Below, piece after piece: positions 36,244-46,711 of a DNA stretch of 64,000 nt. This DNA comes from Deltaproteobacteria bacterium (GTDB taxonomy: Bacteria > Desulfobacterota > B13-G15 > RBG-16-54-18). Position 1 is the first letter of the stretch; each line of letters opens with the position of its first letter. The stretch is taken from contig JAFGNJ010000015.1 of assembly GCA_016927065.1 (NCBI GenBank), positions 20,610 through 84,609 of the forward strand, given 5' to 3'. Under the pieces are notes generated by a model. It searched no databases. It was not told the origin of the DNA and saw only the letters and a program-made list of their open reading frames with translations. A program made the translations under genes and the position numbers.

Positions 36244-37851
36244 CTACTCCTTTTCCATCATGTGCTGGCCCTCTGTACCTGTACCCTCATCACCCACACC
36301 TTCCTCAACCACTATCGATTCCCCTTCCCCGAGACGTGGTATCGTCACCGATTCCGTATATCGCGCCTTGATGCCATAGAGAAAGTTTTGCACCGAGAGT
36401 TCCATCTTCTTGAAGAAGAACTTGGGAAAGACGCCCATCCAGACGATCATAATGATAATGGGCACCAAAATCACGATCTCCCTCAGGTTGAGATCCTTGA
36501 GAGTCCGGTTCTCCTCGTGCGTGACCTCACCAAACATCACCCGCTGAAACATCCAAAGCATATAGGCCGCGGCCAAGATCACCCCCGTGGCACCGAAGAC
36601 GCCGTACACGGGGTTGGCCTTAAAGGCCCCAAGCAGGATGAGAAATTCCCCCACAAAACCATTGGTCCCCGGCAGGGCGATGGAAGAGAGGGTCACGACC
36701 ATGAAGAAGGTGGCAAAGGCCGGCATCACCTTGGCAAGCCCGCCGAAGTCGGCGATCATCCTGGTATGCCGCCGCTCATAGACCATGCCGACAATCAGAA
36801 AGAGGGCCCCGGTACTCACCCCGTGATTAATCATCTGATAGATACTCCCCTGCACCCCCTGAACGTTGAAGGCGAACATACCCAGCATGACAAAGCCGAG
36901 GTGGCTTACACTGGAGAAGGCCACCAGCTTCTTAAGATCAGTTTGCATCATCGATACCAAGGCGCCGTAGATGATCCCGATAAGGGCCAAAACGGATATG
37001 ATGGGGACCGCCTTGAAGGCGGCGAGGGGAAAGAGCGGTATGGCGAAGCGGATAAACCCATAGGTCCCCAGCTTCAGGAGAACACCCGCCAGGATCACCG
37101 AGCCGGCCGTAGGGGCCTCCACGTGGGCATCGGGCAACCACGTGTGGAAGGGGAACATGGGAACCTTGATGGCAAAGGCAACGGCAAAGGCCGCAAACAT
37201 CAGATACTGTGTATTAATGGGGAAGGCACTCTGATACAGCTTCAGCAGGTCAAAGGTATACTCCCCGGTGGCCTTCCCGTGGAGGAAGTACAGGGCGAGA
37301 ATGGCCACCAGCATCAACACACTCCCCGCCATCGTATAGAGGAAAAACTTAATGGCGGCGTAGATCCTTCGCGGTCCACCCCACACCCCGATGATGAGGT
37401 ACATGGGGATCAAGGTAACCTCCCAAAAGACATAGAAGAGGATGAGGTCAAGGGCGACCAACACCCCGATCATCCCGGTCTCCAGGATGAGGAAGGCGAC
37501 CATATATTCCTTCACCATCCGCTCCACTGACCGCCACGAACTGAGGATGCACAGGACCGTCAGGAAGGTGGTCAGGAGAACCAGCAGTAAGCTGATCCCA
37601 TCGATCCCGATAATATAGTTAACCCCCCACTCGGGTATCCACGGGATACGCTCCACAAACTGCATCCCGGCCACTCCCTCATTGAAGTAGATGAAGAGGG
37701 GGAGGGAGATGACAAACTCCACCAAAGAAATGATTAAAGCGACTCGCTTGAGGAATTCTTCCTGAGCCTTGGGGATAAAGAGGAGTAGTATGCCCCCAGC
37801 CAGGGGGAAAAAGGTGACCGCTGTCAAGATGGGAAAACCCATAAGGTTCAT
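36244..37851 (-). CDS. nuoM: NADH-quinone oxidoreductase subunit M
   Basis: This 535-residue antiporter-like proton-pumping subunit has about 14 spans and the signature [38 protein letters not shown]. The pump-linked Glu in the [10 protein letters not shown] span is present. I place the start at the ATG at 37851, eight bases after GAGG; the GTG at 37860 is an alternative. The C-terminus ([24 protein letters not shown]) is an unusual acidic, Gly-rich tail. Confidence 0.95.
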   Translation of the reverse strand: MNLMGFPILTAVTFFPLAGGILLLFIPKAQEEFLKRVALIISLVEFVISLPLFIYFNEGVAGMQFVERIPWIPEWGVNYIIGIDGISLLLVLLTTFLTVLCILSSWRSVERMVKEYMVAFLILETGMIGVLVALDLILFYVFWEVTLIPMYLIIGVWGGPRRIYAAIKFFLYTMAGSVLMLVAILALYFLHGKATGEYTFDLLKLYQSAFPINTQYLMFAAFAVAFAIKVPMFPFHTWLPDAHVEAPTAGSVILAGVLLKLGTYGFIRFAIPLFPLAAFKAVPIISVLALIGIIYGALVSMMQTDLKKLVAFSSVSHLGFVMLGMFAFNVQGVQGSIYQMINHGVSTGALFLIVGMVYERRHTRMIADFGGLAKVMPAFATFFMVVTLSSIALPGTNGFVGEFLILLGAFKANPVYGVFGATGVILAAAYMLWMFQRVMFGEVTHEENRTLKDLNLREIVILVPIIIMIVWMGVFPKFFFKKMELSVQNFLYGIKARYTESVTIPRLGEGESIVVEEGVGDEGTGTEGQHMMEKE

Positions 37852-37861
37852 GAAAAACACC

Positions 37862-39826
37862 TCATCTCATCAGAAATATAATGATTACAACGGCACCCAA
37901 GATGATACCCAGGGCATACCCCTGGACACGGCCTGTCTGGATCCTGCGCAGGACCCCTCCCAGCCAGAGCATCAATTTGGCCACCATGTTCACACTGCGA
38001 TCAATGACCCCGTCGTCGAACTCCCGCCAGAAGAAGGTGCCGAGCCGCTTAGTGCTCTTGACGAAACAGGCATCATAGATCTCATCCACGTAGTATTTAT
38101 TGAAGACAATGGTATAGAGGGTCTTAAACCGCTCGCCCAGGCGCTTGGGGACTTCGGGTTTGCGGATATACAGATAAAAGGCGATTCCGATTCCGATAAG
38201 GGCGATGGCCACGGAGGCCCCCATCAAAAGGAGCTCCATGTTGATGCCGTTCCCCATCGCTGCGCCCTCGCTGGCAAAGGCTGGTTTGACCAGGGAAAAG
38301 GTGGCATGCCCTGTCGCCTCGGGGTGTCCCCCCAAGACCGGTTGGAGAAACTCGTGGAAGATGTTTCTTCCGCCCAGGATATGGGGTATCCCCACATACC
38401 CGCCGATCACCGAGAGGCATGCCAAGACGATGAGGGGAACGGTCATGACAGGTGGAGACTCATGAATATGATGCTGCACCTCCTCCGAGGCCCGGCACCG
38501 TCCAAAAAAGGTGACGAAGACAAGCCGGAACATATAGAAGGCGGTCATACCCGCAGCAGCGGCCCCAATCAACCAGAGGTAGCGGTGGCCGCTGTTGAAA
38601 GTCTGCCAGAGGATCTCATCCTTGCTGAAAAACCCAGCGAATCCGGGGATACCCGCAATGGCCAGGGTCGCTAACAAAAAGGTCCAGAAAGTAATAGGAA
38701 TTCGCTTCCAAATTCCCCCCATCTTCCTCATATCCAGCTCTCCACTCATGGCGTGCATCACGCTCCCCGCCCCCAAAAAGAGGAGCCCCTTGAAGAAGGC
38801 GTGGGTCATGAGGTGGAAGATCCCCGCGCTGAATGCCCCCACCCCCACGGCGAGGAACATATACCCGAGTTGACTGATGGTGGAGTAGGCAAGCACGCGC
38901 TTGATATCGAACTGCAAAAGCCCCATGGAGGCGGCAAAAATGGCCGTGGCGGCGCCAAAAATGGCCACGACCGCCATGGAGACCGGCGCCATGCTGTACA
39001 GGATGTTACATCGGGCGATCATGTACACCCCGGAGGTAACCATAGTGGCGGCGTGGATCAGGGAGCTGACCGGGGTGGGACCCTCCATGGCGTCGGGGAG
39101 CCATACATAGAGGGGGATCTGGGCTGACTTGCCGGTGGCCCCCACAAAGAGGAGGAGGGTGATGAGGGTCACGGTCACAACATCGAGGGAATGGGCCCCG
39201 GCAAAGACCCCGTTGAACTCCAAAGTGCCGAGGTGGGCGAAGATCAAGAACATCGCCAAGAGGAATCCGAAATCCCCTACCCTATTGACCACAAAGGCCT
39301 TCTTCCCTGCATTGGCAGGGGCATCCCGATCAAACCAAAAGCCGATGAGGAGATACGAACAGAGCCCCACTCCTTCCCATCCGACGAACATAAGGAGGAA
39401 GTTATTGGCCAAAACGAGGGTGAGCATCATGAAAACAAAGAGGTTAAGAAAGGCGAAATATCGGGTAACCCCCGGGTCATCGTGCATGTAGCCAACGGAG
39501 TAGATATGGATAAAAAAGCTCACCCCGCTGACCACCAGGGCCATAATGATGGAGAGTGGATCAACCTTGTACCCGATGACCGTCTTGAGATCCCCTGATA
39601 CGATCCAGTCAAAGAGGACCTTGTCGGGCACGGCATCTCTGGCCTCGGGAGCAATCTTCAGAAGGGCAAAGAAGACCAGAATGGAAAAGAGAAAAGAAAG
39701 CCCGAGGGCCGCGCACGCCACCCAGCTGACGATCCGCTTGTCGAGATTAAACCACCGCCCGATCAGGCCGTTAAAGAGAAACCCGATGGCAGGAAAGAGG
39801 GGTATCAACCATACCAATTCGATCAT
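37862..39826 (-). CDS. nuoL: NADH-quinone oxidoreductase subunit L
   Basis: The largest antiporter-like subunit (654 residues) carries the core motif [35 protein letters not shown] and the C-terminal long amphipathic helix region ([41 protein letters not shown]) that runs along the membrane arm. The ATG follows GGGAGGAAG. It lies between nuoK (17 bp upstream) and nuoM (10 bp downstream). Confidence 0.96.
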   Translation of the reverse strand: MIELVWLIPLFPAIGFLFNGLIGRWFNLDKRIVSWVACAALGLSFLFSILVFFALLKIAPEARDAVPDKVLFDWIVSGDLKTVIGYKVDPLSIIMALVVSGVSFFIHIYSVGYMHDDPGVTRYFAFLNLFVFMMLTLVLANNFLLMFVGWEGVGLCSYLLIGFWFDRDAPANAGKKAFVVNRVGDFGFLLAMFLIFAHLGTLEFNGVFAGAHSLDVVTVTLITLLLFVGATGKSAQIPLYVWLPDAMEGPTPVSSLIHAATMVTSGVYMIARCNILYSMAPVSMAVVAIFGAATAIFAASMGLLQFDIKRVLAYSTISQLGYMFLAVGVGAFSAGIFHLMTHAFFKGLLFLGAGSVMHAMSGELDMRKMGGIWKRIPITFWTFLLATLAIAGIPGFAGFFSKDEILWQTFNSGHRYLWLIGAAAAGMTAFYMFRLVFVTFFGRCRASEEVQHHIHESPPVMTVPLIVLACLSVIGGYVGIPHILGGRNIFHEFLQPVLGGHPEATGHATFSLVKPAFASEGAAMGNGINMELLLMGASVAIALIGIGIAFYLYIRKPEVPKRLGERFKTLYTIVFNKYYVDEIYDACFVKSTKRLGTFFWREFDDGVIDRSVNMVAKLMLWLGGVLRRIQTGRVQGYALGIILGAVVIIIFLMR

Positions 39827-39842
39827 AAAACGCTTCCTCCCG

Positions 39843-40154
39843 TCACCACTTCAAGAGGTTTATTTCATCTACCTTAATGGTCCTTCGTCCTCGAAAGAGG
39901 AGGACGAAGATAGCGAGACCGACGGCCGCCTCAGCCGCCGCCACCGTCATCACGAAAAAAACCATCAGGACCCCGTCCAAGGAATTGAGATAGTGGGAAG
40001 CGGTAATCAACGTAAGGTTGACGGCGCTGAGCATCATCTCGATGCACATGAAGATAACAATGGCATTCCTCCTGACCAAGACCCCCATTGCCCCGATGGC
40101 GAAGATTACCGCGCTGACAATCAAAAAATATATGGGTGGCACACTGGAAAACAT
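39843..40154 (-). CDS. nuoK: NADH-quinone oxidoreductase subunit K
   Basis: The 103-residue, three-span subunit holds the two membrane Glu residues needed for proton transfer ([14 protein letters not shown] and [16 protein letters not shown]). Size and motif match the family exactly. It is 5 bp from nuoJ. Confidence 0.95.
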   Translation of the reverse strand: MFSSVPPIYFLIVSAVIFAIGAMGVLVRRNAIVIFMCIEMMLSAVNLTLITASHYLNSLDGVLMVFFVMTVAAAEAAVGLAIFVLLFRGRRTIKVDEINLLKW

Positions 40155-40159
40155 CTCAC

Positions 40160-40687
40160 TTACCTCTCTTTTTTACTCAAAATCACCGCCCCGATAATCC
40201 CCACCAAGAGGAGGATGGACGCTACCTCAAAGGGGAAAAGGAATTTCGTAAAGAGGAGACCTGCCACTGCCTTGATATCACCTATCTGGGTTATGCGCTC
40301 GCGGGTGAACTCACTCCACTCCCCCGGCAAGACATACACACCAACACCATAGATGAGTTGAGCAAAGAGAATAAGGACCAATACCACTCCGATTATCTGA
40401 GCGGGCGAGGCTGATATCTTGCGCCGCCGCTCCTCTTCTTCCACATTCAGCAGCATGATAACGAAAATAACCAACATCATGATGGCACCAGCATAGATCA
40501 TTACCTGAACGATGGCGATAAACTGGGAGTTCAACAGGAGATAGAGGACCGCAATGCAGAGGAAGTTGAGAATCAAGAACATGGCCGAGTGGATAGGGCT
40601 GCGCCGAGTAATTACCATCACCGCTGCGAAGATGGCGGTCAGGGCGGTCCCGACGAAAACGATCCAATAAAAGACGTTACCCGCCAT
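40160..40687 (-). CDS. nuoJ: NADH-quinone oxidoreductase subunit J
   Basis: The 175-residue subunit has five membrane spans, including the conserved third span [20 protein letters not shown] whose pi-bulge and Tyr take part in complex I coupling. The ATG at 40687 and a GTG one codon earlier (40690) share one GGAGGAGG site that also covers the end of nuoI. Confidence 0.94.
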   Translation of the reverse strand: MAGNVFYWIVFVGTALTAIFAAVMVITRRSPIHSAMFLILNFLCIAVLYLLLNSQFIAIVQVMIYAGAIMMLVIFVIMLLNVEEEERRRKISASPAQIIGVVLVLILFAQLIYGVGVYVLPGEWSEFTRERITQIGDIKAVAGLLFTKFLFPFEVASILLLVGIIGAVILSKKER

Positions 40688-40690
40688 CAC

Positions 40691-41149
40691 CTATACCTCC
40701 TCCGGCGCATTGGCCAGGAGCCTCTCCTTGTCCAGAACGAGGGCCTCCCGTTGGTAATCGACAAACTCATAGTTTCTCCCCAGCTTGATGGCATTCACCG
40801 GGCAGGCCTCGGCGCACATGCCGCAGTAGATACACCTGACCGTATTGATCTCATAGGTCTCAGGATACCGCTCCCCATCATCCTGCTCCACCGCCACCAG
40901 ACGAATGCACTGGGAGGGGCAGATGGCCACACAGAGTCCACAGGCCACGCAGTCGCGCTCGAAGTAGTGGATTCCCCGCCAGCGCGGTGACACCTCGCGC
41001 TTCTTCTCAGGGTATTGGATGGTCACCGGACGGGAAAAGAACTTGGTGAAGGTCAGCCTCAATCCCTTTAAGAGGGCAAAGACACTCGCCACGAGGAGCC
41101 CTATTCCCCTGATAAACCACCATATCCCTGTTAGCAATGAAATAACCAT
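40691..41149 (-). CDS. nuoI: NADH-quinone oxidoreductase subunit I
   Basis: The subunit carries the N6a and N6b clusters: CVACGLCVAICPSQCIRL and CIYCGMCAEACPVNAIKLG, eight Cys in two [4Fe-4S] motifs. An N-terminal amphipathic or hydrophobic helix (VISLLTGIWWFIRGIGLLVASVFAL) attaches it to the membrane. It relays electrons from the NuoG arm to NuoB. It is 8 bp from nuoH. Confidence 0.95.
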   Translation of the reverse strand: MVISLLTGIWWFIRGIGLLVASVFALLKGLRLTFTKFFSRPVTIQYPEKKREVSPRWRGIHYFERDCVACGLCVAICPSQCIRLVAVEQDDGERYPETYEINTVRCIYCGMCAEACPVNAIKLGRNYEFVDYQREALVLDKERLLANAPEEV

Positions 41150-41156
41150 AACGCTC

Positions 41157-42167
41157 TCATCCTGTTAAGACCATATACAATCCCGTACCAAAAATATTGG
41201 CCAAGGTCAAGGGCAGCAGAAATTTCCATCCGAACCGCATGATCTGGTCATAGCGTAATCGTGGGAAGGTCCCCCGCTGCCAGATAAAGAAGTATACAAG
41301 GATGCCCGTCTTGGCAACAAACCAAATCCACGACAGGTAAGGCGGCAGGTTAAAGGGGCCGTCCCACCCCCCAAGAAAGAGTGTCGTGGCGATGGCGCAG
41401 ACCGCCACCAAGTGGGCGTACTCCGCCATAAAAAAGAGGGCGAACTTCATGCTGCTGTATTCGATATTAAAGCCGCAGGCGAGCTCCGCCTCCGCCTCGG
41501 GCATATCGAAGGGGGTACGGTTGATCTCCGCCAGGCCACAAATGAGATAAAAAATAAAAGGGAAAAATTGAAAATGATAAAAGGCATTCCAGTGCCATCC
41601 GGCCTGCTGCTGGACGATCTCAACCAAGTTGAGGGTACCCGCGATCATCAAGACCCCCATCACGGAGAGGGCCAGGGCGAGTTCGTAGCTGATCATCTGG
41701 GCCGCCGCCCGCAGGGCGCCCATGAGGCCGTATTTGTTATAGCTGGACCAACCGCCGAGCACCACCCCGTATTCCCCGAGGGAGGCGATAGCAAAAACGT
41801 AGAGCAACCCGATGTCGAGCTTTGCAATGACGAGGGATACCTCTCTACCGAAAAATTCTATAACACCACCAAAGGGAATCACGGCAAAGAGGGAGATGGC
41901 CGCCGTGATGCTGATCATGGGGGCGATGACGAAGAGGGGCTTATCGGCCTTGGCCGGGATTACATCCTCTTTGAAGAAGGCCTTAATCCCGTCGGCAATC
42001 GGCTGCCCCAGCCCAAAGGGCCATACCCGGTTGGGCCCGTACCGCACCTGGATACGCCCCAAGATCTTGCGCTCGGCCAGGGTGAGGTAGGCCACGCACC
42101 CCATCAAAACTCCGAAAACCAGCCCTACCTTTACGATTGTCTCTATCAAGAAGTAAACCAACTCCAT
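41157..42167 (-). CDS. nuoH: NADH-quinone oxidoreductase subunit H
   Basis: The 336-residue, eight-span subunit helps form the quinone-binding chamber. The signatures VAYLTLAERKILGRIQVRYGPNRVWPFGLGQPIADGIK and EINRTPFDMPEAEAELACGFN are present and intact. It is preceded by nuoG with a 2-bp gap. Confidence 0.96.
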   Translation of the reverse strand: MELVYFLIETIVKVGLVFGVLMGCVAYLTLAERKILGRIQVRYGPNRVWPFGLGQPIADGIKAFFKEDVIPAKADKPLFVIAPMISITAAISLFAVIPFGGVIEFFGREVSLVIAKLDIGLLYVFAIASLGEYGVVLGGWSSYNKYGLMGALRAAAQMISYELALALSVMGVLMIAGTLNLVEIVQQQAGWHWNAFYHFQFFPFIFYLICGLAEINRTPFDMPEAEAELACGFNIEYSSMKFALFFMAEYAHLVAVCAIATTLFLGGWDGPFNLPPYLSWIWFVAKTGILVYFFIWQRGTFPRLRYDQIMRFGWKFLLPLTLANIFGTGLYMVLTG

Positions 42168-42169
42168 CC

Positions 42170-44749
42170 TTATACCTTTTCTACCTTGGCAGGCACCCGC
42201 CCGTAAGCTGGTACCAGGGAACGGGGATCCAACTGAGGACCCATCAGCCGAGAGACATCCACATTACACAAGGCAAGGGAGAGGCAGAGGCAATCTTTCC
42301 TCATCCCCTCAGAGCCCTTCACCCCTATCTCCATCTCACCCCACGGGGTGACAATTCGTACGCGGTCACCATCTGCGACGCCTATTTTTGCGGCCTCCTC
42401 GGCGTTCATCGCCAGATATGAGCGGGCAACATGCGCCAACACCTGGGCCCTCCGCTGATGGTCATGCCCGATGAGATGACTCGAGAAGATACCTTCGATA
42501 GAAAGGTAAAAAGGATAATCCTTTTTGCCTTGTTCCTGTTCGGTCTTCACAACCCCGAAGGCCGCCTCTTTCAATAGTTCTCCCCCACTGCCATTCCGCC
42601 GCTGGGGGGCATGCGGGTCAAACATTGTCCCTTTGTAAAAGGGGTTGGCATTGATGATCTCCTCAAAGACCGCCGCTGGTGAAACAACGGTCATCTCACT
42701 GCCCATATAGGAAGCCACCTCCGCAAAGATCTCCCCACCCCACCGCAAACCCTCGGGGGGTTTCAAGGCCCGGTGCAGCCGTTGGACCCGTCCCTCGCAG
42801 TTGGTGAAGGTGCCGTCCAACTCCGCAAAGGATAGGGCCGGAAGGAACACGTGGGCGCGTTCGGCCGTCTCAGAGAGAAACATATCCTGGGCCACCAGAA
42901 ACTCCAGGGCTGCCAGTCCTTCCTCCACCAGGGACCTGGGGAGGGTAAGGAGGGGGTCCTCCCCCACAATAAACAGGGCCTTGATCTTCCTTTTGGCCGC
43001 CGCCTGAAACATCTCGACGCTGGAAAGACCTCTCTCACTGGCAGGCGCGTATCCGGGGAGGAGCGTAGGTGCGGCCCCCATCTCAACGGCACCGACCATG
43101 TTGCTCTGAGGACCTACCCAGTGAAATCCGCCCTCACCGGTATCAGTCAGGGCACCGCACAGCAACGCCAGGTTGGCCAAGGCAGTAATCTGATCTACGC
43201 CGTTTGGCCCCTGGCCCAGCGGGGGGGAGCAGACAAAGGCCGGTTGTTTGGCATTAATCAAGTGCCCCGCCGCCTCCCTGACGAGTTCTTGGGAGCAACC
43301 AATCTCCTTCGCCACGGCGGCGGGTGTGAATTCCTTAGCAGCCTCCTTGAGTTCATTGAATCCCTTGATGCCATCGACTGACGGCCCCCAGCCCTCTTTA
43401 TCTTTCAGGAGGAGATTGATCATCCCCAAGGCCCAAATCGCCTCTGCACCCGGGCGCAGGGAGAACCAGCAATCCGCCTCCTCGGCCAATCTTCCTTGCC
43501 GGGGATGGAGCACGATGAGGCGTGCGCCAGTGCGCCACAAGGCCTCCCGAATTCGGTTGGCGGCTATGATGTTATTGTTCGCATCCAAGTCCCCGCCGGC
43601 GACAACGATACAGTCGCCGCGGATTATATCATCGAGGGTGTAGGGCAGATAATTGTTCCCTAGTATCTCTTGTATGGCCAGGCGGTGCGGCTCCAGACAG
43701 AGCCGACCGGTGCTATCGATATTGTTCGTCCCCACAACTTCACGCATGAATCGCTGAAAAAGATAAATCTCCTCATTGGTTGAGCGCGGGGATATCAGTC
43801 CCCCGACGGCCTCAGGGCCGTTCCCCATTACAACCTTGTTGACCATAGCCGCCGTATGAGAGAGGGCCTCCTCCCACGGGACCTCCTTCCACTGGCCGGC
43901 CCCCTTGATCATGGGTGCGGTAATCCGCTGGGGGTGGTGAAGGAAATCGTATCCGAAGATTCCCCGCTGGCAGAGGCTCCCCCGGTTGGCCCCTCTATCC
44001 TCAGGGGCCGTCACCCCGATGACCTTGTTCTCAAAAACAGTGAGCTCCAGCTGGCACCCGAGGGAACAATAGTGACAGGTGGTGAGGACCTTCTGAGACT
44101 GCCACGGACGGGCCTTGGTGCGGCTGACCCGTTCGGTCAGGGCCCCCACGGGGCAGACACGCAGGCATTCCCCGCACGAGATACAGGCATCTGGGTTCGT
44201 TATCCCTACGTGGGCCTCGTTGCCGGTACCCACCACATCAATGGCATGGGTCCGAACGATCTCATGGTCGGCCCTGATGCAGCGTAGGCACATGACGCAC
44301 CGATCACCCCACTGTCTGATAAGAGGGGTGGCAAATTCCTTCATGCCCTGGGCCGACTTCGTTGCTTGATATTCCTGCTGATCGATGCCGAATTCGAAGA
44401 CCAGATTCTGCAGCTCACACACGCCGGCGGCATCGCACTGGGGGCAGTCCAAGGGGTGATTGACCAAGATGAGCTTGAGGGCGTCGAGCCGAATGCGGTG
44501 TAATCTGTCCGTGTGGGTATGGACCACGATCCCGTCCTGCACCTGGGTGGTGCAGGCGGTCATGGGCCTGTCCGCACCCTCGATCTCAACCACACAGAGA
44601 CGGCATGAACCGATGGGGAGCAAGCGGGGGTGGTAACAGAGGGTGGGGACATAGATCCCGTTTTCCCTAGCCACCTCCAGGATGGTCTGCCCGGCCTCCG
44701 CTTGGAGTTCTGTGCCGTCAATGGTTATGCGTACCGTCTCATCACCCAT
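42170..44749 (-). CDS. nuoG: NADH-quinone oxidoreductase subunit G with full molybdopterin-like domain
   Basis: The 859-residue protein has a [2Fe-2S] motif (Cys38/49/52/66), a His98-Cys3 cluster (Cys102/105/111), CVMCLRC at 151-157, a complete ferredoxin-type CISCGECLRVCP at 189-200, and the N7-type CHYCSLGC...C at 225-260. A long formate-dehydrogenase-like domain follows. At the position of the FdhA selenocysteine it has Cys351 (NNIDSTGRLC). It is closely related in layout to the FdhA of the neighbouring cluster (23913-26615). It lies in the complex I operon between the NuoF-like gene and nuoH. Confidence 0.92.
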   Translation of the reverse strand: MGDETVRITIDGTELQAEAGQTILEVARENGIYVPTLCYHPRLLPIGSCRLCVVEIEGADRPMTACTTQVQDGIVVHTHTDRLHRIRLDALKLILVNHPLDCPQCDAAGVCELQNLVFEFGIDQQEYQATKSAQGMKEFATPLIRQWGDRCVMCLRCIRADHEIVRTHAIDVVGTGNEAHVGITNPDACISCGECLRVCPVGALTERVSRTKARPWQSQKVLTTCHYCSLGCQLELTVFENKVIGVTAPEDRGANRGSLCQRGIFGYDFLHHPQRITAPMIKGAGQWKEVPWEEALSHTAAMVNKVVMGNGPEAVGGLISPRSTNEEIYLFQRFMREVVGTNNIDSTGRLCLEPHRLAIQEILGNNYLPYTLDDIIRGDCIVVAGGDLDANNNIIAANRIREALWRTGARLIVLHPRQGRLAEEADCWFSLRPGAEAIWALGMINLLLKDKEGWGPSVDGIKGFNELKEAAKEFTPAAVAKEIGCSQELVREAAGHLINAKQPAFVCSPPLGQGPNGVDQITALANLALLCGALTDTGEGGFHWVGPQSNMVGAVEMGAAPTLLPGYAPASERGLSSVEMFQAAAKRKIKALFIVGEDPLLTLPRSLVEEGLAALEFLVAQDMFLSETAERAHVFLPALSFAELDGTFTNCEGRVQRLHRALKPPEGLRWGGEIFAEVASYMGSEMTVVSPAAVFEEIINANPFYKGTMFDPHAPQRRNGSGGELLKEAAFGVVKTEQEQGKKDYPFYLSIEGIFSSHLIGHDHQRRAQVLAHVARSYLAMNAEEAAKIGVADGDRVRIVTPWGEMEIGVKGSEGMRKDCLCLSLALCNVDVSRLMGPQLDPRSLVPAYGRVPAKVEKV

Positions 44750-44750
44750 C

Positions 44751-46709
44751 TTATTTCCCTATCGCCACAAGCCCAATGCGGTAACACCGCAGACACCGAG
44801 CGGCCTCCCGCATGGCGGCATCGGTGGCAAATCCCTTCTCCACCTCTTCAAAGGTCCACTTTCTACTCTCAGGCGGGAGCAACCCCAATTGTTCCCGCTT
44901 CCCATCGGGGATAATCCCGATGTTCTCCTCTGAATCGTAGACCCCGATCTCGGCCATCAACCGTTCCAGAAGCTCGTCATCGCTCGCCTCCACTCCCCTC
45001 CCTTGGAGGTAAAGGTCGATCATCTCCGCCGCCAAACGGGCATTCCCCGCCGCCCGCACCAGGACGTCGGGACCGGTCACACAATCACCGGCGGAGAAGA
45101 TCTCGGCTCGGGATGTCTGGAAGGTCGCATCGTCCGAGGCTACGGTGGACCACTTAGTGGTCTCAATTGCGTCTTGTTCTTCTATAAAGGAAAGATCGAC
45201 CCGCTGCCCGATGGCCGGAATGAGGATATCGGTATCGACCACAAACTCCGATCCCTTGACAGGGACCGGTCTGCGTCTTCCTGATTCGTCAGGCTCACCC
45301 AGCTCCATTTTGATGCACTCAACCCCCATCACCTTTCCCTTCTGCTCGATGATCTTGGTGGGGGCACAGAGGTATTCGAATCGCACCTCCTCTTCCTCGG
45401 CGTCGTGGATCTCCACATCATCGGCGGGCATCTCCGTGCGGGTACGCCGGTAGAGGAGGTTGACGTCTTTTTTCTGGACCCTAAAGGAAGAGCGGACGCA
45501 ATCGATGGCCACATTGCCGCCCCCGACTACGGCAACCCGCTTCCCCGCGGGATAGGGGTCTTTTCCTTTGTTGATGCTGTAGAGGTACTGTACACCGGAG
45601 ATAAAGCCTTTATATCCTGCATCTTCCCCCTCGACCCGCATGGGCATGGAATCTTGTGCACCGACGCCGATAAAGATAGCTGCGTATTCCCCCTTCAGTG
45701 CGTTGATGCTGATGTCTTTCCCCACCGTGGTGTTATATCTGATCTCGACGCCTAATGAGGTGATGATGTCGGCCTCGCGGCGCAGGATGGGGCGCGGGAG
45801 CCGATAGTCGGGTATCCCCACGGCAGCCATTCCCCCCGGCTCATCCAATTGCTCAAAAATAGTGACCGAATATCCCTTGAGGGCCAAGTAGTAGGCACAG
45901 GATAGCCCGGCCGGCCCCGCCCCAATAATTGCTACTTTTTTATCCTTCTTGTCCTGTGGGGTCGGAAGGACCGGCGCCCTTTTCTTTTCCAGTTCGTAAT
46001 CGGCCACGAATCGCTTGAGGTGCCTGATATCGAGGGCCTCATCCACATTGAGCCTACGGCAATTTGATTCACACGGCCGGACGCACACCCTCCCCAGAAC
46101 CCCCGGCAGACAGGTCCGCTCTCTGATGACCCGCAGCGAATCAAGGAAGTTCCCCTCGGCGATTCGCTCTATGTAGGTGGGGATGTCTAAGTGTGCCGGG
46201 CACGCGTTGATACAGGGGGCGGTGAGCTTTACCTTATATTCTCCCCGCGGGACCTTTCGCTTGTTCTTAATGACTCCTTCGAACTCTCCGCGATAGTGCT
46301 CTAAGGCCGTCAGCAACGGCACGGGTCCGGTCTGTCCGATCTGGCACTTGGAACCCTCCACGATGGAGCGTCCAAGCACAGCCATCTGGTCGATGTCCTT
46401 CATCTTTCCCTTGCCCTGGGTAATACGATCCAATATCTCGGCGATCACCTTCGTGCCGATCCGACAGGGGAAGCACTTGCCGCATGAAACCTCTTGCACC
46501 GCCTCCATATAGGCCCGGCACATATCGACCACGCTGGTGCTCTTGTCACGGATAGCAAAGCCGTCCCACCCGACAAAGGCCTTGATTGGAACACCGGGTT
46601 TGAATTCCGGGGGGAGCTTCAACCGTGCCGGCTGAGCGGCCTTCTTTCCTGCCTTGCGCCGGTTATCGGTCAGCTTTCCTCCCCAATAGCTGAAGACCAT
46701 ACCTGCCAT
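44751..46709 (-). CDS. NuoF-position protein: N3 cluster domain fused to GltD-like flavoprotein, FMN domain lost
   Basis: The 652-residue protein occupies the NuoF slot. It retains only the C-terminal NuoF part with the N3 ligands Cys76, 79, 82 and 122 (SCGKCFPC...C). The FMN/NADH-binding GRGGGGF core is absent; residues 1-70 are a short lead-in with no known domain. After a Cys-rich linker (CINACPAH, CVRPCESNC) comes a GltD/NfnB-like half with FAD site VAIIGAGPAG (259-268) and a second nucleotide site RVAVVGGGNVAID. The ATG at 46709 follows the nuoCD stop directly; the longer frame to 46913 is overlap with nuoCD. It probably accepts electrons from NAD(P)H at the FAD domain or from another protein. 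Confidence 0.88.
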   Translation of the reverse strand: MAGMVFSYWGGKLTDNRRKAGKKAAQPARLKLPPEFKPGVPIKAFVGWDGFAIRDKSTSVVDMCRAYMEAVQEVSCGKCFPCRIGTKVIAEILDRITQGKGKMKDIDQMAVLGRSIVEGSKCQIGQTGPVPLLTALEHYRGEFEGVIKNKRKVPRGEYKVKLTAPCINACPAHLDIPTYIERIAEGNFLDSLRVIRERTCLPGVLGRVCVRPCESNCRRLNVDEALDIRHLKRFVADYELEKKRAPVLPTPQDKKDKKVAIIGAGPAGLSCAYYLALKGYSVTIFEQLDEPGGMAAVGIPDYRLPRPILRREADIITSLGVEIRYNTTVGKDISINALKGEYAAIFIGVGAQDSMPMRVEGEDAGYKGFISGVQYLYSINKGKDPYPAGKRVAVVGGGNVAIDCVRSSFRVQKKDVNLLYRRTRTEMPADDVEIHDAEEEEVRFEYLCAPTKIIEQKGKVMGVECIKMELGEPDESGRRRPVPVKGSEFVVDTDILIPAIGQRVDLSFIEEQDAIETTKWSTVASDDATFQTSRAEIFSAGDCVTGPDVLVRAAGNARLAAEMIDLYLQGRGVEASDDELLERLMAEIGVYDSEENIGIIPDGKREQLGLLPPESRKWTFEEVEKGFATDAAMREAARCLRCYRIGLVAIGK

Positions 46710-46711
46710 GA

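Noticed and set aside
36262..37530. A 422-codon open frame on the plus strand
   Set aside because: Antisense to nuoM; His/Gly/Asp-rich composition is that of a reversed membrane protein gene.
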